A stretch of 64,000 nt of DNA from Rhodoferax lithotrophicus (GTDB lineage: Bacteria > Pseudomonadota > Gammaproteobacteria > Burkholderiales > Burkholderiaceae_C), in NCBI RefSeq assembly GCF_019973615.1, contig NZ_AP024238.1:4175989-4239988 (forward strand), read 5' to 3'. The notes under the pieces are model-generated. The model saw only the letters and a program-made list of their open reading frames with translations, did no database searches and was not told the origin of the DNA. Each line of letters opens with the position of its first letter. Within the stretch, counting starts at the first letter, position 1. A program made the translations under genes and the position numbers. Shown piece after piece: positions 17,542 to 25,016 of the stretch.

Positions 17542-19262
17542 CTATCCAACACATGAATAAAAACGTCATTGCGCTTTTTGCGCTACTCGCGGCATCCGCT
17601 GGTGCCTACGCTGCTGGTGCTGACCTTGGTCAAGCCGTCAAACAAGCCACCAACTGGACGGCCATCAGCATGTTTGCTGGCTTCGTTGTCTTCACGCTGT
17701 TCATTACAAAATGGGCTGCCGCCAAAACCAAGTCGGCAGCTGACTTCTACACCGCTGGCGGTGGCATCACCGGCTTTCAAAATGGCTTGGCCATTGCGGG
17801 CGACTACATGTCTGCAGCCTCATTCCTGGGGATTTCCGCCGCCGTGATGGCCAGTGGCTACGATGGACTGATTTACTCCATCGGCTTTCTGGTCGGCTGG
17901 CCCGTCATCACCTTCCTGATGGCCGAGCGTCTGCGTAACCTGGGCAAGTTCACCTTTGCCGACGTGGCTGCTTTCCGTTTCGAGCAAAAACCGGTGCGTA
18001 TTTTTGCTGCGTCGGGTACGCTGGTGGTGGTGGCTTTCTATCTGATTGCTCAGATGGTAGGCGCCGGTCAATTGATCAAACTGCTGTTTGGTCTGGAGTA
18101 CTACATTGCCGTGATCATCGTGGGTGCTTTGATGATGGTTTACGTGCTGTTTGGCGGCATGACTGCCACCACCTGGGTGCAAATTATCAAGGCTTGTTTG
18201 CTGCTGGGCGGCGCATCCTTTATGGCACTGTCCGTCATGTGGCACTTTGGTTTCAGCCCTGAAGCCATGTTCGCCGAAGCCGTAAAAATCAAAACTGACC
18301 TAGCACTGAAAGACGGCAAGATTGCCGAAGTAGCTGCTGCAGCTGGCCAGTCCATCATGGGCCCAGGCAACTTTGTGAAAGACCCGATCTCTGCCATCTC
18401 CTTCGGTATGGCGCTGATGTTCGGTACCGCTGGTCTGCCACACATCCTGATGCGCTTCTTCACAGTTCCAAGCGCCAAGGAAGCGCGTAAATCCGTGATG
18501 TGGGCAACGGGCTGGATCGGCTATTTCTACCTGCTGACCTTCATCATTGGTTTTGGTGCGATCACTTTTGTGCTGACCAACCCAGAATTCCTGGATGCCA
18601 AGGGTGCCCTCAGAGGCGGCGGCAACATGGCGGCTATTCACCTGGCCAATGCTGTGGGTGGTAACGTGTTCCTGGGCTTCATCTCTGCCGTGGCATTTGC
18701 CACCATTCTGGCCGTGGTGGCTGGTCTGACGCTCTCTGGCGCATCTGCCGTGTCACACGACATCTACGCCACGGTCATCAAAGCCGGTAAAGCCAACAGT
18801 GCTGACGAATTGCGTATCTCCAAGCTGACCACCATTGGCCTGGGTATTCTGGCCGTGACACTGGGTATCGTGTTCGAGAAACAGAACATTGCATTCATGG
18901 TGTCTTTGGCTTTTGCGATTGCTGCTTCGGCCAACTTCCCCGTGTTGTTCATGTCAGTGCTGTGGAAAGACTGCACCACCAAGGGTGCCGTGATTGGTGG
19001 CTTCCTGGGTCTGGTTTCTTCCGTGGCCTTGACCGTGGTGTCACCTTCCGTTTGGGAAGCTACTTTGGGTAACCCCAAAGGTTCAGCATTGTTCCCCTAC
19101 ACCTCGCCCGCGTTGTTCTCCATGACCATCGGCTTTGTCGGCATCTGGCTGTTCTCCATTCTGGACAACAGTGAACGTGCCAAAAAAGACCGCGCTGGCT
19201 TCCTGGCACAACAAGTGCGTTCTGAGACTGGTATTGGCGCAGACGGCGCATCCGGTCACTGA
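17538..19262 (+). CDS. actP: Cation/acetate symporter
   Basis: 574 residues of the SSS family (SLC5), the usual ActP length, with an N-terminal signal-like segment (LFALLAASAGAYAAGADLG) and about 13 TM helices. DYMSAASFLGISAAVMASGYDG and GLPHILMRFFTVPSAKEARKS are ActP signatures. It takes up acetate and other short carboxylates with Na+. It overlaps DUF485 by ATGA and ends in a strong intrinsic terminator 55 bp on. The sensor-kinase operon on the other strand encodes a second, sensory SSS fold, supporting a shared role in carboxylate use. Confidence 0.95.
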   Translation: MTIQHMNKNVIALFALLAASAGAYAAGADLGQAVKQATNWTAISMFAGFVVFTLFITKWAAAKTKSAADFYTAGGGITGFQNGLAIAGDYMSAASFLGISAAVMASGYDGLIYSIGFLVGWPVITFLMAERLRNLGKFTFADVAAFRFEQKPVRIFAASGTLVVVAFYLIAQMVGAGQLIKLLFGLEYYIAVIIVGALMMVYVLFGGMTATTWVQIIKACLLLGGASFMALSVMWHFGFSPEAMFAEAVKIKTDLALKDGKIAEVAAAAGQSIMGPGNFVKDPISAISFGMALMFGTAGLPHILMRFFTVPSAKEARKSVMWATGWIGYFYLLTFIIGFGAITFVLTNPEFLDAKGALRGGGNMAAIHLANAVGGNVFLGFISAVAFATILAVVAGLTLSGASAVSHDIYATVIKAGKANSADELRISKLTTIGLGILAVTLGIVFEKQNIAFMVSLAFAIAASANFPVLFMSVLWKDCTTKGAVIGGFLGLVSSVALTVVSPSVWEATLGNPKGSALFPYTSPALFSMTIGFVGIWLFSILDNSERAKKDRAGFLAQQVRSETGIGADGASGH

Positions 19263-19316
19263 TAAGCAAATAGCACGACACCTGGAACCCATGGTTTCAG
19301 GTGCGATAAGCTTCTA

Positions 19317-19350
19317 GGGCTGTAGACACATCGTCTACAGCCCTTTTTTT
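19317..19350 (+). terminator. Intrinsic terminator after actP
   Basis: Perfect 11 bp stem GGGCTGTAGAC / GTCTACAGCCC with a 5 nt loop, followed by seven T. It ends 13 nt before the GTG of the next plus-strand gene, so that gene must be expressed by read-through or from a promoter overlapping the hairpin. Confidence 0.92.
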
Positions 19351-19363
19351 CGGAATAACAACT

Positions 19364-21184
19364 GTGTCGAACGATTTTTCATTCGGTCATTCTCCATTTC
19401 ATACGCTCAGTGCCACCGAGCAGGCCTTGTTGCACGAGCAGATACAAGCCGTCACCTGGCCAGCCGGTGCATCCTTGTTGAATCCATCCATCACCCCCGA
19501 ACACCTTTGGTTGGTGCGCAGTGGCCATATCCAACTTGAAGAAGACGGGCATGTCCACGTGCTGGAGTCTGGCGAGACACTGCAATGGCGTGCCATTCTG
19601 ACAGGCCAGCACCATGCCACAGCCACCGCATTGGACGAGGTCGAAACCTGGCAATTAAGCGCCAGCTTCCTGAAACAACTGCTCGCCAACAATGCCCGAT
19701 TCAGTGCCAAGGTGTTCGAAGAGGTGGCACAAAGCCTGGCCAATGATGCCGAAATTGACCACAACCGCGAAATGATGTCCTTGATGCTGATGCGGGTGAA
19801 AGATGCCTATTTGCAGCGGCCGTTTTACGTGGAAGGTCAACTCGATGTGGTGTCGGTTTGCCGCCTGCTGGCAGAAAACAAGCTCAGTCACACCTTGGTG
19901 CGAGATGCACAGAATGGCATCGAACGCATTGGCATCTTTACCACCACCGATCTGCGTGATGCCTTGCTAAACAAGATAGCACCTACCGCTCTACCCATAA
20001 GGGATGTAGCCCATTTTGATCTTATTTCTTTGCATCCCGATGCGGAGCTTTTTGATGCACTACTGGTCATGCTGCGACACCGTGTACACCGCGTGCTGGT
20101 GAAAGATGAACACACTATTTTGGGCATTCTGAGCCAGCTCGATCTCATGAGCTTCATCTCCAACCACTCACACCTGATCACGCTACAGGTAGAGCAGGCC
20201 AACACCACGGCTGAACTTCAAGTAGCTGCGCTGCAAGTGGACGACTCCATCAAAATGCTGCAACGTGGTGGCATGCGCATCGAGATCATTTCCAAACTGG
20301 TGAGTGAGCTCAACAGCCAGATTTTTGCCCGCCTTTGGTCATTGCTGGCCCCGCCGGAACTGGTGCAAAACAGTTGCCTGCTGGTCATGGGCAGCGAAGG
20401 CCGCAGCGAGCAAATCCTCAAAACCGACCAGGACAATGCATTGCTGCTGCGTGACGGCTATAAATTCCCCGATTTGGCCCATGTCACAGCACAATTCAGC
20501 GCCACCCTGCTAGGCTTTGGCTACCCACCCTGCCCTGGTCAGATCATGGTCACCAACCCATTGTGGTGCCAGTCGCTCACACCGTTTCGTCAAACCATCG
20601 GCCAATGGTTGTACGGTGACGCGGCCGAGGGAAAGATGAACCTGGCCATCTTCATGGATGCACGTGCAGTGGCTGGTGATGCGGCACTGCTGGCCAACGC
20701 ACGTGAATACGCGCTCAAGATGGTGATAGGCAGTGACAGCTATATCTCTCACATGGCCAGCGCCATTGACCAATTTCCCGAGCCCCAGAACAGCTGGTGG
20801 AATCGACTACCGCTGATGCAAAACCGCCAGTCCGAGACCTTTGACCTGAAGAAAATAGGCACCTTCCCCATCGTACACGGTGCCCGCGCGTTGGCGCTGG
20901 AATACCGGCTGGAGGCGCTTGGCACCACGGAGCGGTTACAAGCTTTGGCCAACCAGCATGTCCTGCCAGCAGACTTGGTGAGAGATCTCACCGAAACCCT
21001 GCGGATGTTGATGGCGTTAAAACTGCGCAACAACTTGCGCCAACGCTCTTTGGGTCAAACCATCAGCAATCTGGTGGAACTGGACAGCTTGGGCAAACTT
21101 GACCGTGATCAGTTGACGGATGCCCTGGGCATCATCCGCCAATTCAAACAATTTATCCGGGTGCATTACCGGCTGACGACATGA
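19364..21184 (+). CDS. cNMP-binding / CBS / DUF294 nucleotidyltransferase-like signalling protein
   Basis: 606 residues starting at a GTG. Domains in order: cyclic-nucleotide-binding-like beta-barrel (about 10-125), a CBS pair (about 150-270), then a DUF294 GlnD-like nucleotidyltransferase core with MGSEGRSEQ (343-350) and TDQD (354-357), and the DUF294 C-terminal helical domain. In other proteobacteria such proteins are encoded beside SSS transporters and DnaQ-like exonucleases; here the exonuclease is fused to the pseudokinase of the neighbouring operon. It probably modifies or senses nucleotides to tune the system, but the target is unknown. Residues 201-220 are encoded by DNA resembling the dispersed repeat. 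Confidence 0.88.
   Translation: MSNDFSFGHSPFHTLSATEQALLHEQIQAVTWPAGASLLNPSITPEHLWLVRSGHIQLEEDGHVHVLESGETLQWRAILTGQHHATATALDEVETWQLSASFLKQLLANNARFSAKVFEEVAQSLANDAEIDHNREMMSLMLMRVKDAYLQRPFYVEGQLDVVSVCRLLAENKLSHTLVRDAQNGIERIGIFTTTDLRDALLNKIAPTALPIRDVAHFDLISLHPDAELFDALLVMLRHRVHRVLVKDEHTILGILSQLDLMSFISNHSHLITLQVEQANTTAELQVAALQVDDSIKMLQRGGMRIEIISKLVSELNSQIFARLWSLLAPPELVQNSCLLVMGSEGRSEQILKTDQDNALLLRDGYKFPDLAHVTAQFSATLLGFGYPPCPGQIMVTNPLWCQSLTPFRQTIGQWLYGDAAEGKMNLAIFMDARAVAGDAALLANAREYALKMVIGSDSYISHMASAIDQFPEPQNSWWNRLPLMQNRQSETFDLKKIGTFPIVHGARALALEYRLEALGTTERLQALANQHVLPADLVRDLTETLRMLMALKLRNNLRQRSLGQTISNLVELDSLGKLDRDQLTDALGIIRQFKQFIRVHYRLTT
19974..20020 (-). repeat. Degenerate copy of the dispersed palindromic repeat inside the DUF294 gene
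   Basis: The minus-strand reading ATCAAAATGGGCTACATCCC continues through TTATGGGTAGAGCGG to GGTGCTATC and aligns without gaps to the copy at 6757 at about two thirds identity. It falls between the two CBS motifs. The encoded peptide fits the family, so chance similarity is possible. Confidence 0.35.
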
Positions 21185-21267
21185 GACACCGACCCCACCT
21201 TCATGGGCAAACGGTATGATCAAAAGACACGCCTTCACTTCCTCTCTGACTCATCCCACCCCACGCC

Positions 21268-21888
21268 ATGATTGATCGCTTTTTTATCACCCTGGACAGC
21301 GCTTTGCGCACCGTATTTACCTCTCACACAGGGGCACAGCCGTGCCCCACCGTGCCAGGCGATGTCACCGAACTCTCTGAACTGGACAAAAAAGAGGCTG
21401 GCGCGCTGATGCGTGTCAACCATGTGGGTGAGGTGTGTGCTCAAGCGCTTTATACCGCCCAGGCATTTGCTACTAAAAATGAAGCTCTTCGCGCCCATTT
21501 CATGCGCGCTGGAGCCGAAGAAACCGATCATCTGGCATGGACTGAGCAACGCCTCAAGGAGTTGGGCGAACGCACTTCACTGCTGAACCCGCTGTGGTAC
21601 GCCGGAGCCTTTGGCATCGGCCTGATTGCCGGACGGCTGGGCGACCCGGTGAGCCTTGGCTTTGTGGTCGAAACTGAAAACCAGGTGGAAGCCCATCTGG
21701 ACAGCCACATGAGCCGCCTGCCAGCGGGTGACCATGCTTCACGCGCCATCGTGGCACAGATGAAAGACGACGAAGCGCGTCATGCCCTCAATGCCAAAGA
21801 GCTGGGGGCAGTGGATTTGCCAGCACCGGTCAGAGGCCTGATGACCGCTGCCGCCAAAGTCATGACCACCATCGCACACCGGATTTAA
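21268..21888 (+). CDS. coq7: Demethoxyubiquinone hydroxylase (2-polyprenyl-3-methyl-6-methoxy-1,4-benzoquinone monooxygenase)
   Basis: 206 residues, the standard bacterial Coq7 length. Di-iron ligands lie in EETDHLAW (ExxH), VETENQVEAHL (E and ExxH) and DDEARHA (ExxxRH), with RVNHVGEVCAQALY near the N-terminus. It carries out the penultimate hydroxylation of ubiquinone synthesis at the membrane face. It starts 83 bp after the DUF294 gene and is convergent with osmC, 11 bp apart. Confidence 0.95.
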   Translation: MIDRFFITLDSALRTVFTSHTGAQPCPTVPGDVTELSELDKKEAGALMRVNHVGEVCAQALYTAQAFATKNEALRAHFMRAGAEETDHLAWTEQRLKELGERTSLLNPLWYAGAFGIGLIAGRLGDPVSLGFVVETENQVEAHLDSHMSRLPAGDHASRAIVAQMKDDEARHALNAKELGAVDLPAPVRGLMTAAAKVMTTIAHRI

Positions 21889-21899
21889 TCCTGGTTTGA

Positions 21900-22349
21900 T
21901 CAGACCTCCACCACCTCAAAGCTGGTGGTGATCTGCGCAGTTTTGCCCAGCATGACGCTGGCCGAGCAATACTTGTCGTGACTCATGGCAATGGCCCGCT
22001 CCACCGCTGCAGCGGGCACACCTTTACCAGTCACCGTGAAATGCATGTTGATTTGGGTGAACACCTTCGGATCCACTTCAGCGCGCTCGGCCTGCAGCTT
22101 GACGGTGCAGCCGCGTACATCGTGACGACCACGCTTCAGAATCAGCACCACGTCATACGCCGTGCAACCGCCAGCACCGGCCAACAAAGTTTCCATGGGT
22201 CGCGGTGCCAGATTCAGGCCACCGTTTTCGGGTTTGACGGCATCGGGCGCACCGTCCATCACCAAAGTGTGACCACTGCCGGTTTCGGCGACAAATCCCA
22301 TGCCTGAACGCGTACCCAACGCGCCGGTCCAACTGACTGTGCATTCCAT
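21900..22349 (-). CDS. OsmC/YhfA-family peroxide-detoxifying protein
   Basis: 149 residues. Both family cysteines are present, in GAGGCTAYDV and DKYCSASVM, giving the thiol pair that reduces organic hydroperoxides in OsmC/Ohr proteins. The sequence is closest to the YhfA-like OsmC branch rather than Ohr. Start: two nearby ATGs at 22355 and 22349; GAGG is only 2 nt from the first but 8 nt from the second, so I choose 22349. Divergent from ilvA with 69 bp between starts. Confidence 0.85.
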   Translation of the reverse strand: MECTVSWTGALGTRSGMGFVAETGSGHTLVMDGAPDAVKPENGGLNLAPRPMETLLAGAGGCTAYDVVLILKRGRHDVRGCTVKLQAERAEVDPKVFTQINMHFTVTGKGVPAAAVERAIAMSHDKYCSASVMLGKTAQITTSFEVVEV

Positions 22350-22418
22350 ATTCATGGCCTCTTCAAAGTTCAAGACCCATGATTGTCGCTTTGGATGGAG
22401 GCTTATCATTCGTCACCT

Positions 22419-23981
22419 ATGAAAACATCCCATTTGACCCCTGCCGACTACCTGATAAAAATCCTCACCGCACGTGTGTACGACGTGGCCGTGGAGTCCC
22501 CCCTGGAGCTGGCCCCAAGCCTGAGCACACGGCTGAATAACACCGTGTTGCTCAAGCGCGAAGACCAGCAACCCGTGCACAGCTTCAAGCTGCGTGGTGC
22601 TTACAACAAGATGGCGCACCTGACCCCTGCCCAGCTCAAAAAAGGCGTGATTTGCGCCTCGGCAGGTAACCATGCGCAAGGTGTAGCACTCAGTGCACAG
22701 CGGCTGGGCACCCGTGCCGTCATTGTCATGCCCACCACGACACCCATGTTGAAGGTGGATGCCGTGCGCAGCTTCGGCGGCGAAGTGGTGCTGTTTGGAG
22801 ACAGCTACTCGGATGCTTACACCCACTCGGTGGAGTTGGAAAAGAAAGAAGGTCTGACCTTTGTCCACCCGTTTGACGACCCCGACGTGATCGCAGGCCA
22901 AGGCACCATCGCCATGGAAATACTGCGCCAGCATCAAGGCCGCCTGGACGCGGTGTTTGTCGCTATTGGTGGTGGTGGCCTGATTTCCGGCGTAGCCAAT
23001 TACATCAAGGCCTTGCGTCCCGAGATCAAGGTGATTGGTGTGCAGATGAACGACTCGGATGCCATGGCACAGTCGGCAGCCGCCAAAAAACGGGTCACCC
23101 TGGCAGATGTCGGTTTGTTCTCGGATGGCACCGCCGTCAAGCTGGTCGGTGAAGAAACCTTTCGGGTCGCCAGCAACCTGGTGGACGACTACATTCTGGT
23201 TGACACCGACGCGGTGTGCGCGGCCATCAAGGATGTCTTTGCCGACACCCGCTCCATCGTCGAACCTGCGGGAGCGCTGGCAGTCGCAGCGATCAAGCAG
23301 TATGTGGCGCAACACAAATGCAAAGGCCACACCTTTGCTGCCATCCTGTGTGGTGCCAACATGAACTTTGACCGTCTGCGCTTTGTAGCCGAACGCGCCG
23401 AAGTGGGGGAGGAACGTGAAGCCCTGTTTGCCGTCAGCATTCCCGAGGAGCGCGGCAGCTTCAGACGTTTTTGTGAACTGATTGGTGACCTGCCCAACTT
23501 TGGTGGCCCCAAAACCCTGCGCAACGTGACCGAATTCAACTACCGTATCAGTGATGCCCACAAAGCCAACGTGTTTGTGGGCCTGACAACCGCCGCCAAG
23601 GGAGAGTCCGGCAAGATCGCCGCCCACCTGAGCAAACACCGTTTTGAGGCTCTCGATTTAACCCACGACGAACTGGCCAAAGAACACATCCGACACATGG
23701 TGGGTGGTCACTCAGCGCTCGCAAAAGATGAGCGACTGCTGCGCTTTGTATTCCCCGAACGGCCGGGAGCTTTGCTGAAATTTTTGAGTCTGATGCGCCC
23801 TGGCTGGAACATTTCCTTGTTTCACTACCGCAATCAGGGGGCCGACTATGGCCGCATTCTGGTGGGCCTGCAAGTCCCGGCCAGCGAAAACACAGAGTTC
23901 ACCGAATTCCTGCAAACGCTGGACTTTCCCTATGTGGAAGAAACCGCCAACCCGGTCTTCAAAATGTTTTTGCAAGAATAG
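22419..23981 (+). CDS. ilvA: Threonine ammonia-lyase, biosynthetic (threonine deaminase)
   Basis: 520 residues from the ATG at 22419 (MKTSHLTPADYLIKILTARV). The PLP lysine is K57 in HSFKLRGAYN; GGGGLISG is the PLP phosphate loop. The C-terminal ~190 residues form the ACT-like regulatory region (FPERPGALLKFLSLM), so this is the long, isoleucine-feedback-controlled form. It converts threonine to 2-oxobutanoate, the first step to isoleucine. The 5'-nucleotidase gene begins 36 bp downstream. Confidence 0.95.
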   Translation: MKTSHLTPADYLIKILTARVYDVAVESPLELAPSLSTRLNNTVLLKREDQQPVHSFKLRGAYNKMAHLTPAQLKKGVICASAGNHAQGVALSAQRLGTRAVIVMPTTTPMLKVDAVRSFGGEVVLFGDSYSDAYTHSVELEKKEGLTFVHPFDDPDVIAGQGTIAMEILRQHQGRLDAVFVAIGGGGLISGVANYIKALRPEIKVIGVQMNDSDAMAQSAAAKKRVTLADVGLFSDGTAVKLVGEETFRVASNLVDDYILVDTDAVCAAIKDVFADTRSIVEPAGALAVAAIKQYVAQHKCKGHTFAAILCGANMNFDRLRFVAERAEVGEEREALFAVSIPEERGSFRRFCELIGDLPNFGGPKTLRNVTEFNYRISDAHKANVFVGLTTAAKGESGKIAAHLSKHRFEALDLTHDELAKEHIRHMVGGHSALAKDERLLRFVFPERPGALLKFLSLMRPGWNISLFHYRNQGADYGRILVGLQVPASENTEFTEFLQTLDFPYVEETANPVFKMFLQE

Positions 23982-24016
23982 TGCGTATCTGACACCCCTT
24001 ATTTGGAGAGGATCGT

Positions 24017-24949
24017 ATGGCGGTAACCCTTGACGGCAAATTGGTAGTGGCCATTTCCAGCCGTGCCCTGTTTGACTTTGAAGAAGAAAACCAGGTGTTT
24101 GAGCAAGGTGATGACCGCGCCTACATGGCCATGCAGTTGCAACGGCTGGACATTCCCGCCAAACCCGGCGTGGCGTTTTCACTGGTCAAAAAGCTGCTGG
24201 CCTTCAACCAAACCCCGGTACAGACGGGGCCAGCAGACAGATTGGCAGCGCCAGCCCATCACCCCGTGGAGGTGGTCATCCTCTCGCGTAATGACCCGGT
24301 GTCGGGTCTGCGAGTATTTCGCTCGGCCCAGCACTATGGGCTGGCGATCGAGCGCGGCAGCTTCACCCGCGGTCAAAGCCCGTGGCGCTACCTGAAACCT
24401 CTACACGCCAACCTGTTTTTAAGCACCCATCTGAGTGACGTGCGTGCCGCACTGGCCGCTGGTGTGCCCGCTGCGCAGGTGTATCCACAGTCGGTGCATG
24501 CCAGTGATGCCCACCCTGATGAGGTGCGTATTGCCTTTGACGGTGACGCGGTGCTTTTCAGCGATGAGGCTGAGCGGGTTTACCAGGCGCAGGGTTTACA
24601 GGCGTTCCAAAAGCATGAGATCGACAAAGCCGCCTTGCCCTTGCCCGATGGTCCGTTCAAGCCCCTGTTGTTTGCCCTGCAACGCCTGCAAAACGCCGGC
24701 ACCCCCGCCATGCGCATTCGCACCGCGCTGGTCACGGCCCGCAGCGCACCGTCGCATGAACGCGCCATTCGAACGCTGATGAACTGGCACATTGATGTCG
24801 ACGAAGCCTTTTTCCTGGGTGGCCTGGACAAGGGCGAATTTCTTCGTGAATTTGAACCCGACTTTTTCTTTGACGACCAAACCGGCCACATTCAAAGCGC
24901 CGCCCAGCATGTGCCCTCCGGTCACGTCGCCAGCGGCGTGCGCAACTAA
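24017..24949 (+). CDS. Cytosolic 5'-nucleotidase (cN-I-like family)
   Basis: 310 residues. LVVAISSRALFDFEEENQVFE at the N-terminus and IAFDGDAVLFSDEAERVY mid-protein match the bacterial 5'-nucleotidase family (PF06189), a HAD-like fold; DFDGD-type acidic residues appear as FDGDAVLFSD. It should dephosphorylate nucleoside monophosphates. AGAGGA lies just ahead of the ATG. It follows ilvA by 36 bp and precedes the ABC exporter by 67 bp, probably one transcript without an obvious functional link. Confidence 0.85.
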   Translation: MAVTLDGKLVVAISSRALFDFEEENQVFEQGDDRAYMAMQLQRLDIPAKPGVAFSLVKKLLAFNQTPVQTGPADRLAAPAHHPVEVVILSRNDPVSGLRVFRSAQHYGLAIERGSFTRGQSPWRYLKPLHANLFLSTHLSDVRAALAAGVPAAQVYPQSVHASDAHPDEVRIAFDGDAVLFSDEAERVYQAQGLQAFQKHEIDKAALPLPDGPFKPLLFALQRLQNAGTPAMRIRTALVTARSAPSHERAIRTLMNWHIDVDEAFFLGGLDKGEFLREFEPDFFFDDQTGHIQSAAQHVPSGHVASGVRN

Positions 24950-25016
24950 CCCCATACCCCAACCGGTTTTTGCCACCCGCCATGTGGTGTGCTTGTCTGA
25001 CCAGGAATCTCCCCCT

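Noticed and set aside
21440..21490. Sequence in coq7 resembling one end of the dispersed repeat
   Set aside because: Only one arm matches, and the encoded residues (QAFATKNEALRAHF) are normal for Coq7.
22413..23639. 408-codon minus-strand open frame
   Set aside because: Antisense to ilvA, which has complete catalytic motifs.
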